NCBI GenBank assembly: GCA_024449915.1
Contig: JAMZAV010000783.1
Location: 1 to 64,000 of the forward strand
Length of the DNA stretch: 64,000 nt
Reading direction: 5' to 3'
From: Sweltsa coloradensis
Taxonomy: Eukaryota; Arthropoda; Insecta; Plecoptera; Chloroperlidae
The position numbers and the translations under genes were made by a program. Numbering within the stretch: the stretch's first letter is position 1; each line of letters begins with the position of its first letter. Shown piece by piece: positions 23,867 through 35,900 of this stretch. Below the pieces are notes generated by a model. It saw only the letters and a list, made by a program, of their open reading frames with translations. It was not told the origin of the DNA and did not search any database.

Positions 23867-23998
23867 TTACTTGGGCCCCAACATGTCTTCAGGTCTGACC
23901 CACTTGTTGAAATCTTCTTCGGTGAGGAAGCCTAGTTTTAGTGCAGATTGTTTTAACGTGGTGCCTTCTTTGTGTGCAGTCTTTGCTATAAGTGCGGC
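23867..23998 (-). CDS. Fumarase last exon, acceptor corrupted
   Basis: The minus strand encodes [20 protein letters not shown] and then [20 protein letters not shown], with TAA at 23869-23867. This is the fumarase C-terminus and continues exon 7 in phase 0. The base before GCC at 23998 should be an AG acceptor; the sequence instead shows runs of A and G, so the upper boundary is inferred from homology. A candidate poly(A) signal is at 23385-23380 (weak). Confidence 0.9.
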   Translation of the reverse strand, partial: AALIAKTAHKEGTTLKQSALKLGFLTEEDFNKWVRPEDMLGPK

Positions 23999-26900
23999 CC
24001 CTTTTTTTTTAAAAAGAGGGAAATTTCAAAGAATATTCCGCAAATTGGAGTTTAAATTTCCTCCTACTGATTGATTTAAATTTTATACTGGTAACAGTAA
24101 AACCCCCAAAAATTTAAAAAAAAAACATGCTGAAATTTTGACGTCGTCCCTTTTAAGGCCCCCAAAGTTTCTCTGTAGTAGGGTAGGGAAAATGACAACC
24201 CTTTCATTCCACTCCAAGCTGTAAATTTTTCGAGTGAAAATTTGTTGCTTTTCGGTTGGGAAATTTAACCCCGCAAAAAAATCTTGTGCGACCACGGGGG
24301 GGTTTTTTTTTACAATCTACTGTTCAAAAAAAATACAAAAAAAAATTTAAAAAAAAATATAAAAAGGGTACAAATTTGAAAAACGAAGGTCATAGAATCA
24401 AGAACTAAAAAGGAAACAGAAAAAAAAAGGTAAAAAATAATGGAATATGATTAATCTGGAAAAAGGGGGTTTCCCCCAAAAAAAAAAAAGAAAAACTTAA
24501 AAAAAATTTGAAAAAACCAGTAGATAATGGGAAAATGTCCCGAAATGCCAAAACAAATTTGGAAAAAATATTCAATGAACACTTTTTTAAAAATAGCCAC
24601 AAAATTAAAGAAAAGGGCAAAAGAGAACTAAAAAATGGGAAAAAAAGTTTTTCCCCGAAATAGAAACACTTTTTTGCCTCAAAAATTTAATTTAAAATGA
24701 AAATTTGCGAATTATAAGAAATTTAAAGAATAAGAAAACAATAGGGGCCAGATGGTTTTTCAAGTTTCTTATAAAAAAATGGCAAAGGCTAATTAGTGAC
24801 CACTTTACTAACCCTTTAAAATTTATTTCCTTTTGAAGGGTTTTTTTTTCCCAAAAACTTTAAAGGTGGCGCGGGTTAAAACCAATTTTTAAAAAGGGAA
24901 AAACTCGAGACATCAAAATTATAGGCCAGTTTTTAATACTTTTAAAGCTTTTTTTAAAGGTGTTTTGAAAGAGAATGTATAAAAGCTTTCCCAATACTTA
25001 GAGGCAAAAGAGGGTACTGTAATAGCAAAAGAACAAAAAAGGGAAATTTAGAGAAAGAGATCAAATGAAAAAGCTCTTGCTGCTTCATTGACAAGTTGTA
25101 ACAGCGCCCCTTTATCAGAAAAAACACCAGTAGCCATTTATATGGATCTTTCAAAAGCTTTTGACTTTGTGGATATAATACATTAAATAAAATGTTTTTA
25201 AAATGGAATTAAAGGGGAAAAGGCCCCCGCAATGGATATTTTTGTATTTCATTGGAAAGGGCGCAATAGGGAGAAAATTTTTAACCTTTTTAACATAAAA
25301 ACTAAAACTGAGGGAAAAAATATTAAACTGGGAAATACTAATAAATGACATGCCCTGTGGGAAAAAAGTGAAAGGGGTGTGCTTCTGTATTTTGATGGGC
25401 GCAACCCCACCCCTTTCTCATGCACTATAGAAAAAATTAGAAAAAAACCGCTTTTATCAGTTTTAAAAAAATGGCGCAAATGGCTGCAAACCCCCTAACC
25501 TAATAAAGATACTGTAATAAGAAAAATAAATGTATATATTCCCCAAAGGGAAAAAAATGGAAAATTTAAAATATTTGTTTTCAGGTTTTGTGATGAAAGA
25601 CCTTCCTATTTAACAAATAAACACCGCAAAGTTCTTAGGGGGTGTATATTAAAAAGTGTTATCGTGGGAAAATCCACACGATTATGTGCAAAAAAACTGA
25701 GTCCCAATATATGTCTTACGTAAAATGAAAAAAATTTTAAAGGAAAAAGAAGTTTTGCTGTTTTTAGTGTACTATGCCCTGAAATTTAGTACATTTTTAG
25801 CCCATTGGGGTTTAAAAGCGTGGGGTAATACATTTAAAAAAAAATTTTCATAAGTCTTTGTCATGCAAAAAAAAAAAACCCTTTTAAAAATAATAGTAAA
25901 ATTAAGAAAAGGGGGTACTGTAGGGGACTTTTTAAAACATTTTAATATTCTTACTTTTTTTTAAAGCCTCTATATTTTCAAAGTAATATTTTTTTTAATT
26001 TAAACATAATTTGGGGAAAGGGTATAAAAAAAAACACCATCAATATTCCTAAATTTCAAATTTCCCCAGGGGGGAAAAAGATTATTTGGACTCCCATAGG
26101 GGTAGTTTTATTTTGAGAAAAAACCCCCCTAGGGGGGGAATAATCCTTTTTAATAAACTACCTGCCATTATCAAAAAAAAACCAACTGATACATTTAAAA
26201 AAAGGGGGTTTGGACATTTTTGTTGAAAAAGAATACTAAGGATAAACGATATTGAGGATTTCTTGGCCCGGGCAATGATAAATTTCTTTAAAAAAACAAT
26301 TTTTTTCATATTTTAGATGCCCCAGATTTTTATTATCTAGTGGCCATCTTAAAATTGTGTAAAAAATATACATTTTTATTGTGTAAATTAATTTTATTGT
26401 TGTAAAAGTGTTTTTTTGGGAATTAAAGTAAAATTTGTTTTTGTTTTTTTCTATCATCCAAATTAACGCGGAAAAAAAATGGAAAACCGCTTTTGTTTTT
26501 TTTTTTTTTTGGGGAAAAAACCTTTAAAAAAATTGTAAGGGTTAGGTTTTTTACCCAAAAAAAACCCCCCCCAAAAAATTTTTTTGAAAAAAAATGCTAC
26601 ATTTCCCCCAACCCCGCCTTTTTAAAACCCCCTGAAGCCCCTTTTAACCCCCCGCGCCCCCCTTTTATCATACCATGGCCCGTTTTTCTTTAAAAAAAAA
26701 CCAAACCTTGCCAAAAAAAAATTCCCAGCATTTTAATCCCAAAGCCCCTACAATACAACTTTCCCCAGCATTTCCTGATGCGCCCCTTTAATCAACCAAG
26801 GCCTGGTTTTCCAACCACTTCCAAAAAAAAAAAATTCAAGGGAATCAAGGCCCCCTTTTTCCAGGGGCCACAACCACCTTAACAAAGGTGCCCCTTTTTC

Positions 26901-29900
26901 CAAAAAAACCTTAAGGTAAAATTCCGGCGGCAAAAACGTAACAAAAATCCTTTTAACCCAAAATTTTAAAATTGACCCGAAAAGGCCACCTTTTTTTTTC
27001 AAACATTTTTTTTTTTAAGTGTCAAAAAAACCCTTTTTTGGCCATATGCGAAACAACAGCATTTTTATGCGCCAAATTTTAAAAAACCCCCGTTACAGCG
27101 CCATTTTGGGGCAAGGAAATACGTAGGGCCCATAGTTCCCTGTTCCTGCCCTTTTTTTGGGTTTTGCGCCAATAAAACGGCAGGCCGGAGGAGCAACGCA
27201 TCTACAGGCCTTAAATGAAAGATTTAAGTGTGATGCAGAAAAGATGACTGGGTGATAATAAGCGGGCCGCGTAGAGATAGTGCTATGTCATCACGGACTC
27301 CGCGTAAATAAACCGCAAGAATAACTGCGCATAAAATACAAATTTTTGTTAAATATTCCTTTTTTAAAATGTCGGTGACCTAAGTTAAGGGGTCGGCCTA
27401 CATTCAACACAATAGGGTATGTTTTTACCTTCGTCTGACATTATTGGAGACATATGAGAATCTACCGACAACAATATCCCGTGCAACATCGTCCTGATGA
27501 TAATTAATAAGTGTTTTATATCGTCATGAAATAATAATGAAATCGTGAAACTCGTCAAGCACTCAAGCATCTCGCAAACGTCAGCTGCTAGTCTAGGGCC
27601 TAGGTTGAAATTTTAACGTTTTTGATGATTAGATGTCGCTTCAAATTGCATTTTAGGCCACCAAACATAATACATAACCCCAAAAATTTGCCGTCTTTGG
27701 CGGATAGGCCTCCAGTGGCTGGAGCGAAGTTTGCAACGCCACCTCGTTGCGAGTGGATATTTCACTATGCAAGTATTATACTGCTTGTAGATTTGTCAAT
27801 GGTTGATTATGATTTATGATATAAAAAAAAACAGTTCTTCAGGCTGGGATTTATGTTCTCTTTGCTTTCCCAACCTGTCAATCCTTCTCCAATCTAACTA
27901 GCCGATAGGCATTTTATTTTTCACACTAGAATCAACATATATTTGTATTTTAGGCCTACCTTATCGTAGCCTATGTGTGGATTGAGCGCGGTGACGAGCA
28001 TGAGGGACTCGTTCATCAGCTGCGAGATTCGGCCCTCGTTTGCCTTGATGCCCGAGACGCAGTTCTCCGTGAACGCCTTGCAGCTGTCTCCGAGGAGGCG
28101 GAGCGAACGCAGAACGTTGGAGACCATCAGCGGCTTGAACACGTTGAGCTCGAAGTGTCCGTTGCTCCCGCCCACGGTCACAGCGACGTGGTTGCCCATC
28201 ACCTGGGCCGCCACCATGGTGATCGCCTCGCACTGGGTGGGGTTCACCTTGCCTGCCGGGGGCAGAGGGTTCAACCTTTAGCCTACTAACATTCGAGTAA
28301 GTTCAGTTGCACGTAGGGCCTGTCATCAATATTTAATACCATTTTGATAATCGATAATCAAAATATTATTGAACTGAACATTTTCTTAAAACTTCGCCAA
28401 AACGTGGCAAAGGCCTACAATAAATTAAAGGTGCTTAGGCACAGCGTCATACCATCATTATTGTATATCTTTCTTATGTACAAGCTTAAAATTAATTATT
28501 TGGTATTTTCGTGACAACAGAGGCTCAATGATTTCACCAGAGTTGTGCCAATTGACGACTGGTGATGGGCGGAGCGCTAAGTCACGTGACGAGAAGGTGG
28601 GATAAATCCTCATTTCGCAAGTTGACGCCTGCTGAACGGCGCAACACTTATCACGCTCTAACTTTGTTTCCATTCGACATTTGGACAAAACCTTTAGAAT
28701 AGTATGTAGCAAACATATCATTTCTTCTCATAGTGTTTATCTCGAATTTTTAGACACACTGTAAATTTGGTATATCGATGTACGTATTATACATGAAAAA
28801 AAAATCAAAGATTATAACTTTTCTCATCTTCAATTAACAAAAAACTACTGTTCGGATTTCGAAATGCTATCTTTTTAAGTATGCATCAGACTATTTAACA
28901 AAGAAATAAATCAACTTTCTAGATAGAAAGTGCACCGAACGAAAATTTACTGCATAGAGTAATATGCAGAGTGTAGTTTTTCACGGCTCACCCGCACGTC
29001 AAAAGTGCGTATTTGTTATGAAAACACACACCTTGCATATAAGTCTATGCTGTGAATTTTCGTTCATTGCACCTTCTATCTAGAAAGTAAATTTATTTAT
29101 TGTCTTAAGAGTCAGATGAATACTTTGAATGAGGTCTTGTTGAAATCCGATTGAAAGTTATTTGTCAAATAGCAGTTGACAAAAATTATAATTTTTAATA
29201 TTTTTTCCATGTATAATACGTACATCGATATAACAAGTTTACGGCTGTGTCTAAAAATTCGAGATCATCACTTTTAGAAGGAATTATATGTTTACTACGT
29301 ATTATTCCAAAGGTTTTTTTCCAAATTATGAATAGAATAAAAGTTAGAGCGTGATAAATGTTGCGCCGTTCAGCAGGCGTCATTTTGCAGAATGAGGATC
29401 TATCCCACATCATTCCGCCACGTTGCTTCGTGACGTCAGGGGGCGGGTAAATCACTAGTCGTCAATTGTTGTGCCTGTCAGATGAAAAAAATGTCATTAT
29501 TTTTACTGACATCGTTTGATATTACCAATCGATTAGGTAGGCCTAAGTAGTAGACCCGTGAAAATGGTTTTATTTAATAAAACCTAAATAACGCCGCTAA
29601 ATGATAATCAAACCATAAAACACCTCTAAATGGTTATTCGCGATTAAAAGCAAAGTGGCTGACATCTGGCGGTCAAGTGGAGAACTGCTCCAAGGCAGAT
29701 ACCGTATAGGGCTGCATGGTGGCATTCAATGTTAAACCAATGCAATATTGTACCGTCACGGTCAACTCCAGAATGAATTTACTCGATCATGTTTATTATT
29801 TAGCAAGCAAGAAAGGTCATAAAATTAGGTAATACACATTTTTGTGTTGCGTAATGAAACATAAAGTAGGCATGTGAATATTATTCCGTGCATTACTGTG

Positions 29901-32900
29901 GGTTAGGTGGGAGCTCTATTCCTATACCTTGAGACACATTTTTCGCAACTTACTGTCATCCACCAACCAATAAACCCTCATACCAATACCATAATGGTAA
30001 TTAATTTATTACAATGCAATGATGTGCTGTAGCCGTCACAGGGCCAAATCGGGCTAAGAGCTATGTACCGTCTTTGGGTTCAACATTCTAAACCCAAAGA
30101 TATTGTGTACCATAGTTTTGAGATGTGCAAAAATGGTTTTTTAAAGTTTGAAAATTCGCGCCTTAAAAATAAAAATTCGCGATTTGTCGCGATTTACCAA
30201 AAAAACACAATTTTCTCATGCACAACTTAAAAAAAAAAAAAAAATGATTGATTGATTGATTGATTGATTTTAATGATTTAAAAGAAAAACAAGCTCATGA
30301 GAGTGAAGTTCAGAATCAGTTTTAATTTTAAGCTCAATTTCAGCCTTCAGTTTTCAAAGTTTCCGACAGTTTTTACCAGAATTAATTTCGTCTACCCGGC
30401 ACCTCCACCAAATTTACGAAATTATGCATTTTTTATGTGTCTTTTGATATGGATTTGAAGTATTTTGAGCTTACTCTCGTTCAAACGATTATTAAGATCT
30501 CACAATCGCGTTGTATGACCCGGCGCCTCCACCATATCTACCAGCAAGTATTAATTTAATTTCGACTTCGACCCGGCACCTCCACCAAAACTTTGAAATT
30601 TTTTAATTTTTTAAAATTTTGTGACCTAATTCGCATTTAAGGACATAATTGCTAATTTCGCAACTAGTTCGCGGTATCAACTAAAATTTCGCGAATTGGA
30701 AATTGTTACCATTCAATCACAATTCATGAGATTCATGTGCAAACTGAATTTGAAGGGATTATTGCAACTTTAAAAAAAATTTGCTAATTTTGTTGTCACC
30801 ATTTGGCATTTTTGCACATCTCTAACCATAGTATATATTATGCAAGTCACATTTGGTATAATTGATCATGGGTATAGGCCTATAGATATAATATGGATTT
30901 TTTAAAATTATTATTTATTATTAATAATATATGTCCATAATTATATTTTTTTAATTTGTGCTGCGCATTGAATGTAAACTAGCCTATACCTTGATTTTTT
31001 ATTCTTATATGCCAAGAGATTTGTACCAACTGCTGCCGTGAACAGCAAATTATGCGTAGGCTAAATTATTTATGGGCTCATATTATTTATAGCCTAATCT
31101 CAACCAAAACAACAACAAAACAATTCTAGGACGCGTAATATAATTAGTTATAACTATGCGTATTAATAATAGTAGGCCTATATATATAAAGTTTAGTGAA
31201 GGCCGGTGCCATCCATATATAACTTTAAACTTTTAGCCGGGTTGGGGGGAAGGGGAGCTTTTAAAATGTGAGACTGTGTTATAAGAGGTTTCAATGGCGT
31301 GACGAAACACAAATTCAATAACAAATCTAGTTTGATAATTTATTCGCGACGAGAAACCCGCAACAAATTACTTCCCGGGGGGGAGAGGGGAGGGATAGAA
31401 AAAACAATTTGTGATATAATATTATATTACATATCATATTATTAAAGGCAAATAATCATACAAAATCGCGGTATTGCCATCAAGGTAAAATTACTGCAAA
31501 CACATTGCCTTTAGGATTTTACATGTCTACAAATTACGAGATAAATTCATTAATTTGCTAATTATTGTGCAGCTGAGGGTTACAAAATATAGTGATTGTC
31601 CTACCCCATCGTACCCAACCACTGGACGACTGACTAGAACTGACGCTTACAATGAAATATTATGCTTTAAAGCATGAAAAACACACTTGCTCCCTATGCA
31701 GCCCGTGTTTTTATCTGCCTTCGGACGGCCATGCTGGCATACGACCGTGCTGCTACCTGGTTAGGTTTTAACCGCGAATAACACCAAATTAACAGTTATT
31801 TTGCAAAATAAAACCTTATTTTGCTTTTTCCTCTCACGAAATCAACATTATCTCCACTTATTCATAAACTTTCAATCTTAACTTGCTGCCAATTTAAGTG
31901 TTTTCTACTTAAATAAAAGCTGAAACGAAAACAAAACACATTTTTTATAACAAAAATTATGAGAGACTGCACAAACGATCCTTAGGTGACATCTGTGCCA
32001 TGAAAACAATGATTATTTGTGTGCATATTGGAATTCCCCTCTGTTTTTCCATGCGAGGAATGCGAAAATAGAATAAAAACATAGGCCTATAACACCACTT
32101 TTTAGTTTTTATATTTATGAAAAGAATTTTAGGAAAAAATAAAATAATTTACTCAGACCTCTACTAAGTAGTCATCTTTTTGATTATTGTTTTTTTTTTT
32201 TTTAAATTGCTGTGCATCCCCAATGTACATTAATGTTTCTAGCAGATAATTAGTTTCTTTAACATGTTGAGTGGAACTCGACAATAAATGTGCTTCGATG
32301 TCAACCAACCTGGCATAATACTACTTCCAGGCTCATTCTCCGGCAGGCTGAGCTCCCCCAGGCCACATCTGGGACCGGAACCAAGGAATCGGATGTCGTT
32401 GGCGATCTTCATAATACTACAGGCGATCGTGTTAAGCGCGCCAGAGACTTCGACTAGGGCGTCGTGACAAGCCAGGCCCTCAAACTTGTTTTCCGCTGAC
32501 ACGAAGGGAAGACCTGCAGAGAGAGACAGAACATTAGAGTAGAGGGTGAAATGAACTCTTCGACACTCCATCTTAAACTGACAAAACTGAAACATGATAC
32601 AAGTTGCGTTCCTAGTTTAATTGTCGTAGTCCATTACTCAATTAGGTCTCGCAAACAGCTGGCTACACTATTTGGTACATCAAGTAAATAATGTGGGCTT
32701 CTCATGATATTTAAAAATGTTTTATAATTCATGCCTTCTATGTTCTTGTAATGGTAAAGTAAGTAGGCCTAGGTCTATGTAATTACCATAAGAACAGTGA
32801 AATTAAAAACATTTCAACAAGCCTGCTATTCATTGGTTATTATTTGATTTCCCAGAATATGGGAGCATAAGGTTTTCTTACACTTGCATACAAACAGGAT

Positions 32901-35900
32901 GGTAAAAGTGGGTAGGCCTAGACCTTTTGTTAACGATTCTAGACAGTTTAACTGTCTATGTATTCCTACAAAATATAATACGCTTATCCAACATGAACTT
33001 ACATGTGAGTTCGCTTATCTTGGCGGCACACTTCTCAGCGAAGCCGATCCTGGTGTTGAGTCCGGTGCCGACGGCTGTTCCGCCCAGAGCAAGGGGATAT
33101 ATCCGGGGAAGAGTGGCTTCTATCCGGTCGATGGCGTACTTCATCTGAGTCACGTAGCCGCTGAACTCCTGTCCGAGCGTCAGAGGTGTGGCGTCCATCA
33201 AGTGGGTACGACCTACGATGCAAATAAGTACAAATTCACATACGTACATGTTTTGTGAAACGGTTTGCTACGAGTAAAAATTGAAAAAAAAACTGCCAAA
33301 ATGCCAAAAATCTTAACAGCATCTTTTCTAAAATATGCCAAACAAATTGGTAAAGATTGGTAGGGTAAAGTGAGACAATGAATAGGACCAACTGCTAGTA
33401 AATAGTTAATAGCCCTATACATAGGAAGTAGGAACCCCAAAATTTTGTGAATGACTTTTTTCACTAAATGATGCTAGGTACATATGACGGTTTTATTATT
33501 AAGTAGCGAAAATGCGAAATAAGGCAATACTCCCGTTTTTCTGCTAAATTAGAGCAAAATTGGGAACTTTTCTCAATTATTCTGTAAGTTTTAGCTCCAA
33601 AATAAGGAATTAATTGGACTTGTCATTGGAATCAACATTTCTGTTTTTACTTTTTACCTCTATAGTTGGCACCATGACAGTTGAAATATTATTATCGAAC
33701 ACGCCTAGCTAATTTCAAGTTAATTTATATGGCCTAAATATTCGTTTATGTGTAAAACGTGTTCATTTTGCTGAAGGGTAGTAATTACAGTGCTATTTTT
33801 ATGACAAAATCATGCCTTTACCTTGAGTTTAGATACTGAAATTGAAGATTCTTTATAACGAAATGAGAACTTTTTATTTGCTTTTACTCAGGGTCCCTAC
33901 TCCCTATCTATACAATCACATGTGTGGGATCTTAAAGTGCAACTATTTTGGGGAATAGGCCTAAGAGTTTAACAAAATAATAACGAATAAGTAGTTCTAG
34001 TTGCTCGTCGACTGAGGTGCAGTAAACTACTTCAGCCTATTGTGAATTGTGATGTTCTGTACTGGTGTAGCCTAATCTAAAACTCCCACCCTGTTATCCT
34101 AGAGTTTGGAGGGACTGGGTCCAACTTCGGGTGGCGTCGGAAGCCTGATACGGAGGGATGTAAATGGGAAATATTCCACGGGAAATTTTCCGGAAATGGA
34201 AATATTTCCGGAAATTTTCCGAGTTTATCTTTCCGGAAAATTTCCGGAAATATATTTTAAATTTCCCGCACAAAATGTAGCAAAGATGTAAAGGAATGAG
34301 GTGGGCAGTGCACTTGGAAATAATGCTAATATATAGTTTCCAAGCTCATGACACCCAGCTTCTTCCATTTCCCCTTTGTTCTTATTTTTATTACTTATGA
34401 ATGAATGAGTTATGCATGTACCATGTGCACATCAAGTTGAATAAAGTTATTCTTAAGTTATTCTTAATGCAATAAAATACCTAGATATTAACTGGCCACA
34501 TGGTCCAAGCTTCCAAGGCCACAAAAAACAAGAAGAAGAAGGGTTGATCTACAAGTGAATGTGACAAGTGACAAGTGACAAGTTCACATTGTATTAATTG
34601 TTTTAGTGTAGGCCTAGGCCTAGTTTGTAAGTTTGCAGTATGGGGAAACATCAAAATAAACTAATAAGAAGTTACTTCATAAAACAACCACAAGTTAACA
34701 CTAAAAATGATTCCTATGGGTGCAAGTTCTGTGCAAAACTGTATATCATGAATGTTACAAGGATGCGAAAGCACTTGGAGGGGTGTTTTAAATGTCCTTC
34801 AGATGTTAAGAAAAAGTTTAAGCTCACACTACACGCAACCAGTGGCAGTGGGTCTACACCTACCACACCTAGTATCTCTATGTAGGATTCAATATTATCA
34901 TCCTGCATACAGACTCAGGTAACCGTATCCTTACACTCCACCACATTATATTTGCAATTTGCATGTATTTTAGGCACGGGAATATTTCTGGAAATATTTC
35001 CGGAAAAATTTCCGGAAATTTCCGAGATTTATCTTTCCGGAAATTTTACATCTCTACTGATACGGGAGACTTACTGCTTTGTTTTGTAACAAATAACAAT
35101 GTGAGGGCTTCATCTAAGAAAATAGCTTTTAGCCACTTTAGAAGTGGTATAGAGTGAGCTATTCCTTACTGCCCTCTGGTTAAGTATGGTAAGTGTGGTA
35201 AGTATGAGTGACCCAGTAATGGGATTGGAAATCCTTTATTTTATTGCACTTTGCAGTTCGTAGGCTAGGCATACTAGTTGCAGTTGGAATCGACTGGGTT
35301 CTATTATGTTTCCATCTACAAGGACGGAGGGTATGACCCAATACCTTAGTAAGATATAGGATTGGAACTTGACATCGATTTGACATCTGAATTTTTTTTT
35401 AAAGAAATTGCTGCTGAAACCACGTAAAAAAATCTATTTTACTTTTTGCATCATTACAACACCTAGGGGAGATTGGGGTAATTAGGAACAAATTTGTGTA
35501 AGTTGACCTATGATCTCAATTTACATATAACTAGAAAAACATGTTATAAATGTTTTAGTGGTATCAGATACATTGAAACATTGGCTTTCTTAATAAAATT
35601 AAATATTTTGCATTCATGTGTTATTTTAGATGCAATGATTTTTTTTTTACACGCGCATATTGTTCCTTATTACCCCAACATTTTGGGGCAATAAGGAACA
35701 AGCATTATAAGAAGCAAGGTAGGTGCATTAAAAATATGTGGGAACAGATGCAATTCATCTTGATATCTTGCTTATTGACAAAGTTAGAACAGATGCAAAT
35801 TGTAGTATTTTTTTAATAGCTAGAAACATGACATTACAGTTTTTTTTAAACTGTAATTTTTGTCTTAAAACTACACAAAGCTTCTCATAGCATGATGTTA

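Noticed and set aside
20741..26693. Many short open frames rich in F, K and P
   Set aside because: Product of homopolymer runs in low-quality sequence.
27961..28289. Alternative frames over fumarase exon 7 (both strands)
   Set aside because: GC-rich shadow frames; the frame reading [10 protein letters not shown] is the gene.
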